Shown here one piece after another: positions 1-10,189 of a DNA stretch of 64,000 nt; position 1 is the first letter of the stretch; every line of letters begins with the position of its first letter. A program made the position numbers and the translations under genes. Origin of the DNA: Dirofilaria immitis (taxonomy: Eukaryota > Nematoda > Chromadorea > Rhabditida > Onchocercidae); NCBI GenBank assembly GCA_024305405.1, contig JAKNDB010000093.1:1-64000 (forward strand). The letters run 5' to 3'. The notes below the pieces were generated by a model. That model was not told the DNA's origin, searched no databases, and saw nothing but the letters and a program-made list of their open reading frames with translations.

Positions 1-1
1 A

Positions 2-1056
2 TTCGTTTATCTCAGCAAACTGAATGTTCATAAGCGAATACATACAGGAGAAAGACCTTTCGAATGCAATATATGCGGTAAAAAATTCATTGAAAGAGGC
101 GTACTGAATAGACATAATTGGGCACATAGAAGTGATAAACAGTCAAAGTGTGATCTGTGCGATAAAAAATTCAGTCAGCCTGGCAATCTGAAACGACATA
201 AGCTAATACATAGCGATGAGAACCAACATAAGTGCGATGTATGCAATAAGGAATTCATTCGTCTCGACAATCTGATTAATCATAATCGAATACATACAGG
301 AGAAAGACCTTTCGGATGCAATATATGTGGTAAAAAATCCAGTCGAAAAAGCATACAGATAAATCATAATCGGATACATACAGATGAGAAACCTTTCGAA
401 TGCAATATATGCGGTAAAAAATTCAGTTGAAAAAGCATACAGATAAATCATAATCGAATACATACAGATGAGAAACCTTTCGAATGCAATATATGCGGTA
501 AAAAACTCAGTTGAAAAAGCATACAGATAAATCATAATCGGATACATACAGATGAGAAACCTTTCGAATGCAATATATGTGGTAAAAAATTCAGTCGAAG
601 AATCACACTGAGCAAACATAATTGGATACATGCAAGTATAAACCGTTTAAGTATGATCTATGCGGTAATGAATTCAATTTCAATCTGAAACGACATAAGC
701 TAATATATAGGGATGAGAATCTGCACAAGTGCGATGCACGCGGTAAAGAATTCGATCAACGTAGCAATTTGAATGAACACAAGCAGATACATTCAAACGA
801 GAAATTGTTTGAGTGCGATAAATGTGGTGAAAAATTCGGATACCGCAGCGCTTCATGTAGACACAAGAGAATACATACAAGCAATGAACAGTTAAAATGC
901 AATAAAGAATTCAGTCGAAATAATGATTTGCTAAAATATAAAAAGAAATACAAAGAATCAATTGAATGGCCTTATCGCGTGGGAACTATACCAATAAACG
1001 ATGGCTTTAACACATCTATATTAATAGATAAAATAATTTTCTATGCAGGACTATGA
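2..1056 (+). pseudogene. C2H2 zinc-finger protein, decayed, 5' end outside window
   Basis: Reading frame 2 from the window start gives back-to-back C2H2 fingers with classic linkers ([18 protein letters not shown]) and C-x2-C...H-x3-H spacing, so the ancestor was a poly-finger DNA-binding nuclear protein. The frame holds about eight fingers up to position 620. It is broken by TGA at 428-430 and again at 512-514, both where sister fingers read CGA (Arg). Near 620-640 it shifts by one base, and the next frame (622-1056) continues with eroded fingers. One has lost its first cysteines, one reads CDARG instead of C-x2-C, and the last has no second cysteine pair. An 84-bp finger unit is tandemly repeated between about 315 and 590. 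No upstream exon or start is visible because the gene runs off the left edge. The multiple disabling changes make a dead copy likelier than assembly error alone, although the shift near 630 could be an artefact. Confidence 0.7.
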
Positions 1057-1456
1057 GCACTGTTCTGCCTTGTATGTTTTATTGATTGCTAAAAATAGCT
1101 GCTAAAATTGAGTGAAAAATTTTTAATTACCATTAGATTAAATTTTATATTGTATTTATATCATCACTTAAATTTTTATACATTATATCATATTATAGAA
1201 TTCCATTTTTTATCACATTTACCTAGATTCTGATTGATCCAACCAAATTGATTTACTTGATTTTTGATTCTTTCCTAGTTGTCCAAAATCATTTTGTAAT
1301 TTTCTTCATTTATGATTCATTTTACAATTTTATCGGTATATTTAGCTACTAATTTTTCTAATTGCATTTTTTAAACCGGTCGGTGGAATATTCAGCATAT
1401 GTTAATACAATCAACTATTATAAAATTTGCGTGATTTCAGTAACAAACTTAATTAC
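1057..1456. other. AT-rich spacer, nothing recognised
   Basis: This AT-rich sequence lies between the zinc-finger remnant and the coiled-coil remnant. I see no open frame with conserved character, no RNA gene and no repeat. Confidence 0.5.
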
Positions 1457-2580
1457 TCATAGATGACGCTTTTTTCCATGTAAAATTTCAATCATCTTTT
1501 CATTCATCTCTTTTATTCGTTCACCAGTTTGATTAATATCCGTTTTCAGATGTTCTTTTCGCTTGTCCATTTCAACTAATTCTTCTTGTAAACATAATAT
1601 ACTATGAATATTAGATATCAATTTATAATGGCATCAATTTTTCTTTTTTCGAGATTTTGAAAAGAAACGATGTCAAATTTACAACCAATTTCAGAATTCT
1701 TTTTCAAAATTTTCTAAGATTTCATAAATTTCGAGTAAAATCATTAATTCAAAACTTACATCTTTCAATGCTGACGTCGGAGGCGTTTTTATTGATCTGC
1801 AGCTCAATAAGATCCAGACTAGTATTCCGAGAAGTTAAGCACATGCTAGTGTATGGATTGCTTCAGTAGATATTTCATTGAACTGTGACTCTTCCACCGC
1901 GTCCAAACTGTCATATAAAGTCAAAATTCATCCATCTGCATTTCTTTAAGTTTAAGCCGAAGTGTTTTTTGTTTTTCAGCTAAGTAAAAGTAGCATTATC
2001 TCAATATTTTTAAAATTTAACATTGAATTTTTGCAAAAATTTAAACCAAAAATTATTATCTATAATAGTTAAAAATAAAATTAATGAAATAATAATTCAA
2101 TGTTAAATTTTAAAATATTGAGATACTTTTACTTAGCTAATAAAAGATAATTTGAATATAATTATCTAATAACAGTTGATAATTTACCAGCAGTATTTTC
2201 CATTTCAATGTCAAATTTAAAGCGATTTCTTCCGTTAATTGTTCAATTTGTTCGTTAACATCATCTAATCTATAAATTAAAACATTATATTATTCATTTA
2301 TAAGATTTAATGGTATATATTAAATCATAAATAGCTCAAGTCTTTTTTAATCATAGTTACAAACATTATATTAATATGATTTGACAGAGACATTTAATAT
2401 TAATAAGGTATAAAGTTGAGTGTACGGATAAAAAAATATATATCCGGTCAATGATACTTATACGAATGACTGTTTGTAGCAAGTATTTACGCTGTTCATT
2501 TGGTGTCCTTCTACGCTGATTTCATAAACGATTAGTCAACTCTTTCTCTTCTAATTCCGCCAATTGTTCATCAAGTACAG
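1457..2580 (-). pseudogene. Decayed coiled-coil gene, possibly IFT74-like
   Basis: Four exon-like blocks on the minus strand encode charged, heptad-rich peptide: 2464-2580 (acceptor CTTTCAG; peptide begins VLDEQLAELEEKEL), 2188-2269 (LDDVNEQIEQLTEE), about 1768-1977 (EKQKTLRLKLKEMQMDEF), and about 1457-1605 (LQEELVEMDKRKEHLKTD, ending at a TGA). The order and texture (ELEEK..., PNEQRKYLL, then a MDEF-like block) recall the C-terminal coiled coil of the intraflagellar transport protein IFT74. This is a resemblance from memory, not an alignment. Decay signs are a TGA inside the first block where CGA or another Arg codon is expected, several frame jumps, and a foldback element inserted at 1978-2138. 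The N-terminal part is missing. It could instead be another coiled-coil protein. Confidence 0.4.
1978..2138. repeat. Foldback (MITE-like) element with about 50-bp inverted arms
   Basis: The left arm starts AGCTAAGTAAAAG and runs to about 2027. The right arm (about 2090-2138) is its reverse complement, sharing TATCTCAATATTTT and AATTTAACATTGAATT. The left arm has a 6-base insertion relative to the right. The middle is AT-rich and non-coding. No obvious target duplication is visible. The element sits at the edge of a decayed coiled-coil exon. Confidence 0.6.
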
Positions 2581-4210
2581 CTGAAAGGAAAAAGAATATT
2601 ATGTGCTTGCGAGAAACATTTGTTATATTTGATAAAACAAAAATAATTAAATTTTATTATTACTAAAATAATGTAATATCATTGATGAATTGTACTATGT
2701 ATGTGCTTTTTAAATACATGGACATGTATATGTGTGTTCATTTTGTGTGTCTGTATCTATGTCTGCATGTGTATGTACATTTATTCATTAGTTCAAGAAA
2801 AAAATTGGAATAAACAAAATTTAAAAAATAACAAAAATATGACAAAAAGAAATAGAATCCATCCAGCAGCAAAAATTTATTCTTAACTTGTCATAATATC
2901 ACAAGCTAACAGCTTAACGGATAGTATAGACAGTGAATATAATGCGATATTAAAGCAAAACATGCATATATGTATACAGTACAGAATATATATTTTGAAT
3001 GTATATTTAAGAATCGATATTAACTGAATTTCTCTGTTTCAAACGACATCCTATCAGAAACAGGAAATTGAGACTTTAACATTTTAAATGAATAATTGCG
3101 TGAAATCAAGAAAGGACGTGACTATATTCACATGAGTAGTTCAATTTCAATGTCGATTTCAATTTTTTCTGTTCGATATTTTTTTTTTTGGGGAAAAGGA
3201 TTATATGATATTGAATTCACAAAGTTCTGCTATGATCTAGTTTCAGACTTCTCTATTTCATTTTCACAATTATGAATCAAACGTTAAAGTCTATAAACAT
3301 CATTATCATATATGTTATTATTAATCATTGGAGCAGTGATATCGGTAATCAAAAATTCTACATCTTAATGACGTGCAAGATCCATGGAATATTAAACTAT
3401 AGAAATGCTGTAGTAAAACTCTACAATTATTATAAATTATTTAAAACATTAAATATATTTATGCTTAAGCAAAATTTTTATATGCATTATTAAAATTCGT
3501 CGGTAAAAGCCAGAGATATTGATCAAAGATATTGATTTTATATAAGTATATCAAGTATATTAAATGGAAATATTAGTAAAATCAAAAGATTTAATCATTA
3601 TGTGATGAGTGTCAAAGGAAGAGATGATCAAAAAGGGAGGAGAGTCAAAGACTTTAAAAGGAGTGAATTTTGATCGAAGAGGTCAGTTCTGTCAGATTTA
3701 ATAAGTATCAGCAGCTAACATAAGAGTTCAGCAAACGGCTTTGATAATTCAACAATAGAAGCGATGGTTCCAGTAGCAAAAAAATTGGAAGAACGACGGC
3801 AATAACGAAGATTTACGGTAGTCCTGCTAACAATCCAACAATTGTTGATATCCTTCGTTCCTTTCCTGTACATCATTAATTTAAGAGATAGTATTGTTTT
3901 AGCCTCTTGTTTAATCCATGTCATTGTTCAATTCGTACTATTGTTTTAACGCATAACCTTCAATCATGCATTATATAAACGTGATATGTGTTATAACATT
4001 TATAACTTTATAAAAAAACCTCTTGTTGACTTAGCTGAGTCATTATAACACAAACGATGAACCTCATCTCAAGAATGAAAAAGGCAGATCCTTTCCACTA
4101 ATTCTCAAGGGATGGAAGAAGAAAAATATTTTCTTTTTCTCAACAGTTCTTTTTATTTGCGATAGTTACATAAAATTTTTGTGTAATAATATTTTAATAC
4201 ATATTTTATG
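2581..4210. other. Gene-poor AT-rich region
   Basis: Short open frames occur (for example 3715-3924 on the minus strand) but none shows a domain or splice context I recognise. A short TG/TA-rich patch lies at about 2700-2790. Faint coding character at 3640-3930 (minus) may be another gene remnant, but I cannot name it. Confidence 0.4.
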
Positions 4211-4490
4211 ATTTGATTATAGTTAATGGATTCTTTCTTTTTGTACTGTAAATGATTACAGTTAATGGATTCTTTCTTTTTGTACTGAAAAATGATTGCA
4301 GTTAATGGATTCTTTCTTTTTGTACTGTAAAATGGTTACAGTTAATGGATTCTTTCTTTTTGTACTGTAAAATGATTGCAGTTAATGGATTCTTTCTTTT
4401 TGTACTGTAAAATGATTACAGTTAATGGATTCTTTCTTTTGTACTGTAAAATGATTACAGTTAATGGATTCTTTCTTTTTGTACTGTAAA
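4211..4490. repeat. 40-bp minisatellite, seven copies
   Basis: Seven head-to-tail copies of a 40-bp unit with core AGTTAATGGATTC followed by TTTCTTTTTGTACTGTAAA. Copies differ by single changes (ATTACAG / ATTGCAG / GTTACAG), and the sixth copy is one T short (39 bp). The total is 280 bp. It contains no open frame and lies in an intergenic desert. Confidence 0.9.
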
Positions 4491-5521
4491 ATGTAGACTG
4501 CTAGTGACACACTTATAAAACTGTATGTAAGAAATTTGAAAATATTTCCCTTTTAAATAACAATGATCTACTATTCTATTGTAAAATGTCAAAATTTGAA
4601 TTTATTATACTTTGATCCGCTAAAATATGTACAGAAAAATGTGACCTCATTATTATTATATTCGGACCTTCTTTTGCATCATAAAAATACAAATATCAAA
4701 AGATTTTTTTGTGCTATTTGTACAATATTATCCATAAATGATGGTGTGGAAATAGTGCAGCTTTTTCTCCTTTACGATTGTTTTTTATTTTTTTCATTTT
4801 TTGAATTTTTGTTAATGTATATAAATCTTTCTTTCAAACTTAAACCATGCATGATCATATATATTATAGAGAAAGATCAATCCATCAGAAAACTTATTGC
4901 GTTGATATATCATCGAACAGTAATATTCCATAATTCTAGTGTAATATCCTGTTTTGTTACATGGGAGCGGTATTTCATAAAATATTAAATTCTAAAGTAA
5001 ATTATTATGACCTTATCTTTTGCTTTTTGATGAACCTGTTTTCATCATTATTTTTCAAAGGCAAAGATTTATGGATGCTACCAGTGATGGATTCTTCTTT
5101 GCTAGGATTAACTGCATTATTTGAAGTGCTGGGAATCAGTGAATAAAATTCGTTATACCTTTTTGTAGTAGTGTCAGAAGTGTAGACTAAATCGGAAGTT
5201 GTCAATAATACAAATATAACTTAAATTATTTATTCATTTTTTGATCTAAGAAGAAGTTAGACAATTGATGACATAAATTTTAAATAAATATGATGCTCGT
5301 GATTAAAGCGATATTTAAAATCATGATTTTAACACATACAAATTATTTTTTACAATAGAAACTCTCGATAGGTTGTTATTTTTATGACAGAATCTCTCGA
5401 TAGTGAACTTACTGGGAAAGTGACCAATGTTTTTAGCAAATATAATCAGCGTTTCAGAATCCAATTTTTTCCTGTTTTTATACTTTGAGAACACTGTCTG
5501 CAATATTAATTTTTTTTAAAT
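4491..5521. other. No gene recognised
   Basis: Open frames at 4563-4988 (+) and 5321-5503 (-) are AT-rich and lack motifs, splice context or conserved character. I see nothing else to call. Confidence 0.4.
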
Positions 5522-5593
5522 ATAACATTAACTTTAAAAGATATATACCATTGCGAATCGAAACAATGGCAAATATCTTTTAAAGTTAATATC
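5522..5593. repeat. Near-perfect 31-bp-arm hairpin
   Basis: The left arm 5522-5552 and right arm 5563-5593 are reverse complements (shared core ATTAACTTTAAAAGATAT...CCATTG) with two or three mismatches, around a loop of about 10 bases. It could be a tiny foldback element or an RNA hairpin. The AT-rich stem and lack of flanking context prevent a choice. Confidence 0.55.
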
Positions 5594-6272
5594 ACAGTGA
5601 AGAATATTATAGTTGATATTTCAGTAAAAAAATCTTTGAAAGTCATACATTTCAATATTTTTATAGCAAACATCTTATCAAAAAAGATTAAGAGTTCAAT
5701 AAATAAGAATTGAAATTTATGAAATTTCGAAATTCCAGATAATTTATCCTAGAAAGCTAAAAATAGCTTATTTGAATTTATTAGATGAGCTCGCTGTTTA
5801 AAATGATATTGAAATGAAATTTATCGATTTTGAAAGGCGAAGATAGCAAAGAATTGTCAATCACTGGTATTTCTTCTGAATATAGAATTTCTGACTAACT
5901 CAGAAGCGAAATTTGATGATATCAGTTCTTGCATTCTTTGAGAAATCGATGAATATTTGCAGTGATTTATTACGAATGTTAATGAAAGAATTCATTAATT
6001 TTCTTGAAAGTTGTCATGGAAAAAATTAATATACATGCCGAGAATTTTTTATGCAAATAATAAAAGCATCGGATGGAATGATGAAACCAAGAAAGTTTCT
6101 ATGCATATTCGTATTAAGCTTGAAAGATTATATCGGATGATTACCTGATCAAGAATAGTTTGACTAATCGAATAATTCACTCAACTGGCTAATTCTGCAA
6201 ACTTTGCAACCTTCTCGAAAAGAGCTGATCATGTCTCTCTTTTGCAGTGCTAATTCGTAATTCAAATGCAAT
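5594..6272. other. Possible eroded coding sequence, unassigned
   Basis: From about 5900 to 6120 one plus-strand frame is unusually open and reads like protein (for example FFEKSMNICSDLLRMLMKEF) before stops accumulate. I cannot assign a family. It may be a further gene remnant in this decayed region. Confidence 0.2.
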
Positions 6273-6531
6273 TGATCATACTAGTAATTAATTTAATCAT
6301 ACCTTCAAGTATATTACAGTAGTTAAATATATATAATACTCTAGAGATAGCAGGTGCTGTTACCGTTCTGGCAGTAATTCTCTTTTAATCAATTACCTTG
6401 AAATATTACAGCAGTTAAACATAATAATTGAAGATAATTAATCAAAAAGAGAACACCTGTATGTAATTCATAGAGTATTATATTTAACTGCAGTAATACT
6501 TGAAGGTATGATTGAATAATTATTAGTAACA
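6273..6531. repeat. Foldback (MITE-like) element
   Basis: Long imperfect inverted repeat. The left arm contains AATCATACCTTCAAGTAT and ACAGTAGTTAAATATA; the right arm (about 6465-6531) is the reverse complement, AATACTTGAAGGTATGATT with ATATTTAACTGCAGT. Pairing continues inward (CAGGTG..., TCTCTTTT..ATCAATT), so almost the whole 260 bp can fold back. No coding capacity. It is distinct in sequence from the element at 1978-2138. Confidence 0.65.
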
Positions 6532-7085
6532 GCTTGCAATTATTAATTTTTATGGACTTTAGCTACGCCTTAAAACTGTACAACTAAGTGCTAGCAAATT
6601 AATAATGCGACGGCTAAACGCAATTCCAAGTAGCAGCAAAGGAAGAGATGATAGAAATCAGGATTTCTATCCTAAAATTTTAAGATAATTTCATATGTAT
6701 AGTTCAAAACACAGAAGCTTGAAGCTTCACATATCTTCATTTTCTATCAAATTTAACGCTATAACGAATTTTTGCCATCCGAAATCCTCCTCAGCGATTT
6801 GGTGTATAAAGTTTACCGTTTTAAATTGGCAAATCAGTATAGCACACACGTTCATACAGCTTAGCGACATTTAATCAATTTAAATTGATTGTTATTTACA
6901 AGATGGAATAAATAAAAGGAGAATTGATGATAAAATGACATGAAACAACATATTCCATGTTCATTCATTGTTTCTCAAATATCCAGCTTTCAACTTACAA
7001 TTAGATATTGAAAGAATTGAGATTTTTAAATGGTTTATGCACATTTAATAAATGCATTTTACAAAAATTTTTTAGGTAATATTAT
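6532..7085. other. Downstream flank of phosphofructokinase gene
   Basis: AT-rich sequence with no open frame of interest. It should include the 3' untranslated region of the minus-strand gene ending at 7086. Confidence 0.4.
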
Positions 7086-9555
7086 CTAGCCGTGTTTTGC
7101 AAGTATTCGTAATAGCGGTCGTAACTTCATCCACCATTGTTCCATTGGTAGACGATGAGCGAAATCCGCATCGTCTACTAATTCTTCAACTGGTGTCAGA
7201 CAGACATGTTTACCAATTAGACCTTGCAGTGTTGCTGTACCAGGATGATAAAGATTTGTCTTCTTATATTCTTTCATTTGTCCAAGAAGATGAACAACCG
7301 CTCGAGCACCCATTTTTGCACCAAAAAGTCGATCAAACGGTGACGGATTACCACCCTGTTGAGTATGACCCAATACATTTGTCCGAGTTGAGAAAATACC
7401 TTTGCCTTCTTCTGTAAATAATTGTCGAATAAATTCCGATGTATAATTTTCTGATGCTTTTTCATTACGAACAATCAAATAACGTTGAGCTCCCGTTTGC
7501 ATTTTTCTGCAATAACACGTATATCATTAAGCAATTCATGTACGTCAAAAATTTCTTCATAAATATAAGCTGCATCAGCACCGCTTGCCATCGCTGATAA
7601 CGTAGCCAAGTAGCCACAATAGTTTCCCATAGTTTCAATGATGAAGACACGACGTTTAGAACCAGTTGCTGATTGCTTGATTTTATCAATCATTTTGCAA
7701 ATTTCATTTAATGACGAATCAGCACCAAGAGTGAATCCAGTTCCTGGCACATTGTTATTAATGGTAGACGGTATGACACACATTGGAATTCGGAATGGTG
7801 GAAATTTTTCGCGATTTTGAGCAAATATCAAGCATGTATGATAGGCATTAAAACCACCAATTATAATTAAACTATGAATATTGAAACGTAGCAAATTCTT
7901 AGCCATTAATGGAAGCATATCATTATTTGGAAGGTTTCGTTGAGCACCAAGAAATGAACCTCCTTCTGCAGACCATAATGCTACATCGTTCCATTCCATT
8001 TTTCGAAACTGACCAGTAGCAAGGCCTTCATTGGAATTGTAGATGCAATATGGGATACATCCTTGAAGGATAGCCGTCCGGACGCAACTCATCACTGCCG
8101 CATTACAACCAGCGCATGGTGAGCCAACATTCATAATAGCAATATTGAAGCCTTCTGGTGGTGTTTCATATTTACGGATTTTAGATAGAGTACGATACAT
8201 TTCTACATTTCGTCGAAAAGTACGACCACGTAGTTTTAGAGCTGTTGCCCAATCTTTATATCCATTGCTGTTTTGACAGCTTTCGTTCGTTCCACACATT
8301 TCATCAATGGAATTCGTACCATTTGATTTCCATCAATGGAAACTACACAAGGTTCCGATTCTTCATTCATTTCCATTAATGCTATAGTAGCTTCTGCTCC
8401 CATTCTACAGCCAAGCAATCGATCAAATACAGATGGGCTACCACCACGTTGAATATGGCCTAAAATTGTGACACGCGTGTCATATTTTAGCTTCTTCTTG
8501 ATTACTTCCTGAATCATACTTGATGTTATCGCTGAACCATTATGATCAATGGCTCCTTCGGCAACTATAACAATGTTGACACGATTTCCATCTTTACGCA
8601 TTTGTTTCAGCTTTCTGCACAAAATATTATTCCAATGAGCAGGTGGTGGCCATTCGGGAATAAAGCAAAAATCGGCATCCAATGCCAATGAAGCGGCTAA
8701 TGCTAGATAGCCACAGTTACGTCCCATCACCTGGAAAAGAATCCGGATTCATAAGAAAAAAATATTTTAATTTGTGTGTGTGTGTGTGTTTTTTTTTTTA
8801 ATATAACTATTTGTTCAAATAAAAAATTAAATATTTATGCAAATTACCTCAATGACGAAACACCGTTGATGACTGTGAGCAGTTGAACGGACTGAATCAA
8901 CGGCTTCCGTGATTCGATGTAATGCAGTATCAGTACCAATAGTCATATCGGTACCACAGAAGTCATTATCAATTGAACCGACGATTCCAACAATCTGGAT
9001 TGATTTACATTTTTCTGCATCTTCTTTATAAATAGCTTTTGTATCTAATAATTCTTTTACTAGTCCAGACCATTCATTTCGAAATGTATTCGCACCTGTC
9101 AACGATCCATCACCACCAATACAAACTAGTGCCGTAATGCCATGTCGAATCAAATTCGCGGCTGCTTTCAATCTCCCTGCTCGTTCACGAAAATCTTTGC
9201 AACGCGCTGAACCAATTACCGTACCACCTTTCTGAATAATATCCGAAACTGTCTCCCAGGTCGCTTCTGTGATATATTTACCACCATCAACCATACCTTG
9301 ATATCCCTCATGAATACAAAATACTCGTGCGCCCAGATATAAACCTACTCGAACGATTGCACGTACCGCACTATTCATTCCTGGTGCGTCACCCCCGCTT
9401 GTGAACAAACCCATAATTCGACCTTTGTATTTCCCTTTCTTTATAATAGATCCTTCATGACCGTCTATTGCCTTAATTTGAAACTCTATTTCAGAGTTAA
9501 CATCGTTTGCAAGAACATCCGGCAGCTCACTGATCACTTCTTCAGTTTCAGTCAT
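7086..9555 (-). CDS. pfk-1: ATP-dependent 6-phosphofructokinase, eukaryotic two-domain type
   Basis: Converts fructose 6-phosphate to fructose 1,6-bisphosphate, the committed step of cytosolic glycolysis. Two exons: 8848-9555 and 7086-8730; the intron 8731-8847 has GT...AG ends and joins FVIE to [10 protein letters not shown]. The N-terminal half carries the nucleotide site (GGDAPGMN, then CIGGDGS) and the catalytic block [17 protein letters not shown]. The C-terminal half is the degenerate allosteric copy ([25 protein letters not shown]). The implied length is about 784 residues, as usual for animal PFK. The start MTETEEV is the first ATG and keeps a normal N-terminal extension. Exon 2 lies in three frames because one base is missing near 8258-8262 (expected DNKDWA) and one in the T run 7502-7506 (expected AEKMQTGAQ). 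Otherwise conservation is complete, so these look like sequencing losses, not decay. Confidence 0.95.
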
Positions 9556-10189
9556 TAAATAAATTTCGTTGTTGTCTCGTCAATTTAAGACTCAACAACT
9601 CAGCACAATAAGAATTTACAGTTTCAATTTCTACAAAATTAAATCAAACTCGGAAGATAATGCTTTATATAGCTTATATCCAAACAAAAATTTGAATATG
9701 GATATCATTTACTTCGAATTTTAAGTCATTTTTAAATTTATAAACGTCATTCTCTGAATATTTAGATTATAAATTTTTAATGCAAAATTTTTTAATTTAA
9801 AAATCATTTCGAAATGGACTGAAATATATGGAAATTTATTTGTTTCAAAAATTTTGATTTATGCGTAATTGTATGAAAGCAACACAATGAATAATATTTT
9901 TTAGAAATGTAAATTTTAATAATCCTCTAATTCGATTGCAACATATTGATCTTTTCCAATAACCTAATTAAAGTAAAGCTTAAGAAGAAATGTGAGGAAT
10001 CATGGTTTTATGAAACATTAAGGAATTATAAATTGTATCGCAACATTCAACAAAAAAAAATATTATGGCATGTTACACAGTAAGATATTGTTAAACTAAT
10101 ACACTGAGAGAACTAAAAATGATAAGGAAGAAGGAAGGAGATAAGAAGTCAGTTATGCAAAAGCCTTGCTTAAAACTAACCTATATATT
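9556..10189. other. Upstream flank of phosphofructokinase gene
   Basis: AT-rich non-coding sequence preceding the minus-strand start at 9555. It probably includes the promoter. No motif is distinctive enough to call. Confidence 0.35.

Noticed and set aside
203..631. 142-codon minus-strand frame with repeating [11 protein letters not shown] units
   Set aside because: It is the antisense shadow of the zinc-finger array; its periodicity is the 84-bp finger repeat.
7097..7820. Plus-strand frames overlapping phosphofructokinase
   Set aside because: Antisense shadows of a highly conserved gene; no independent support.
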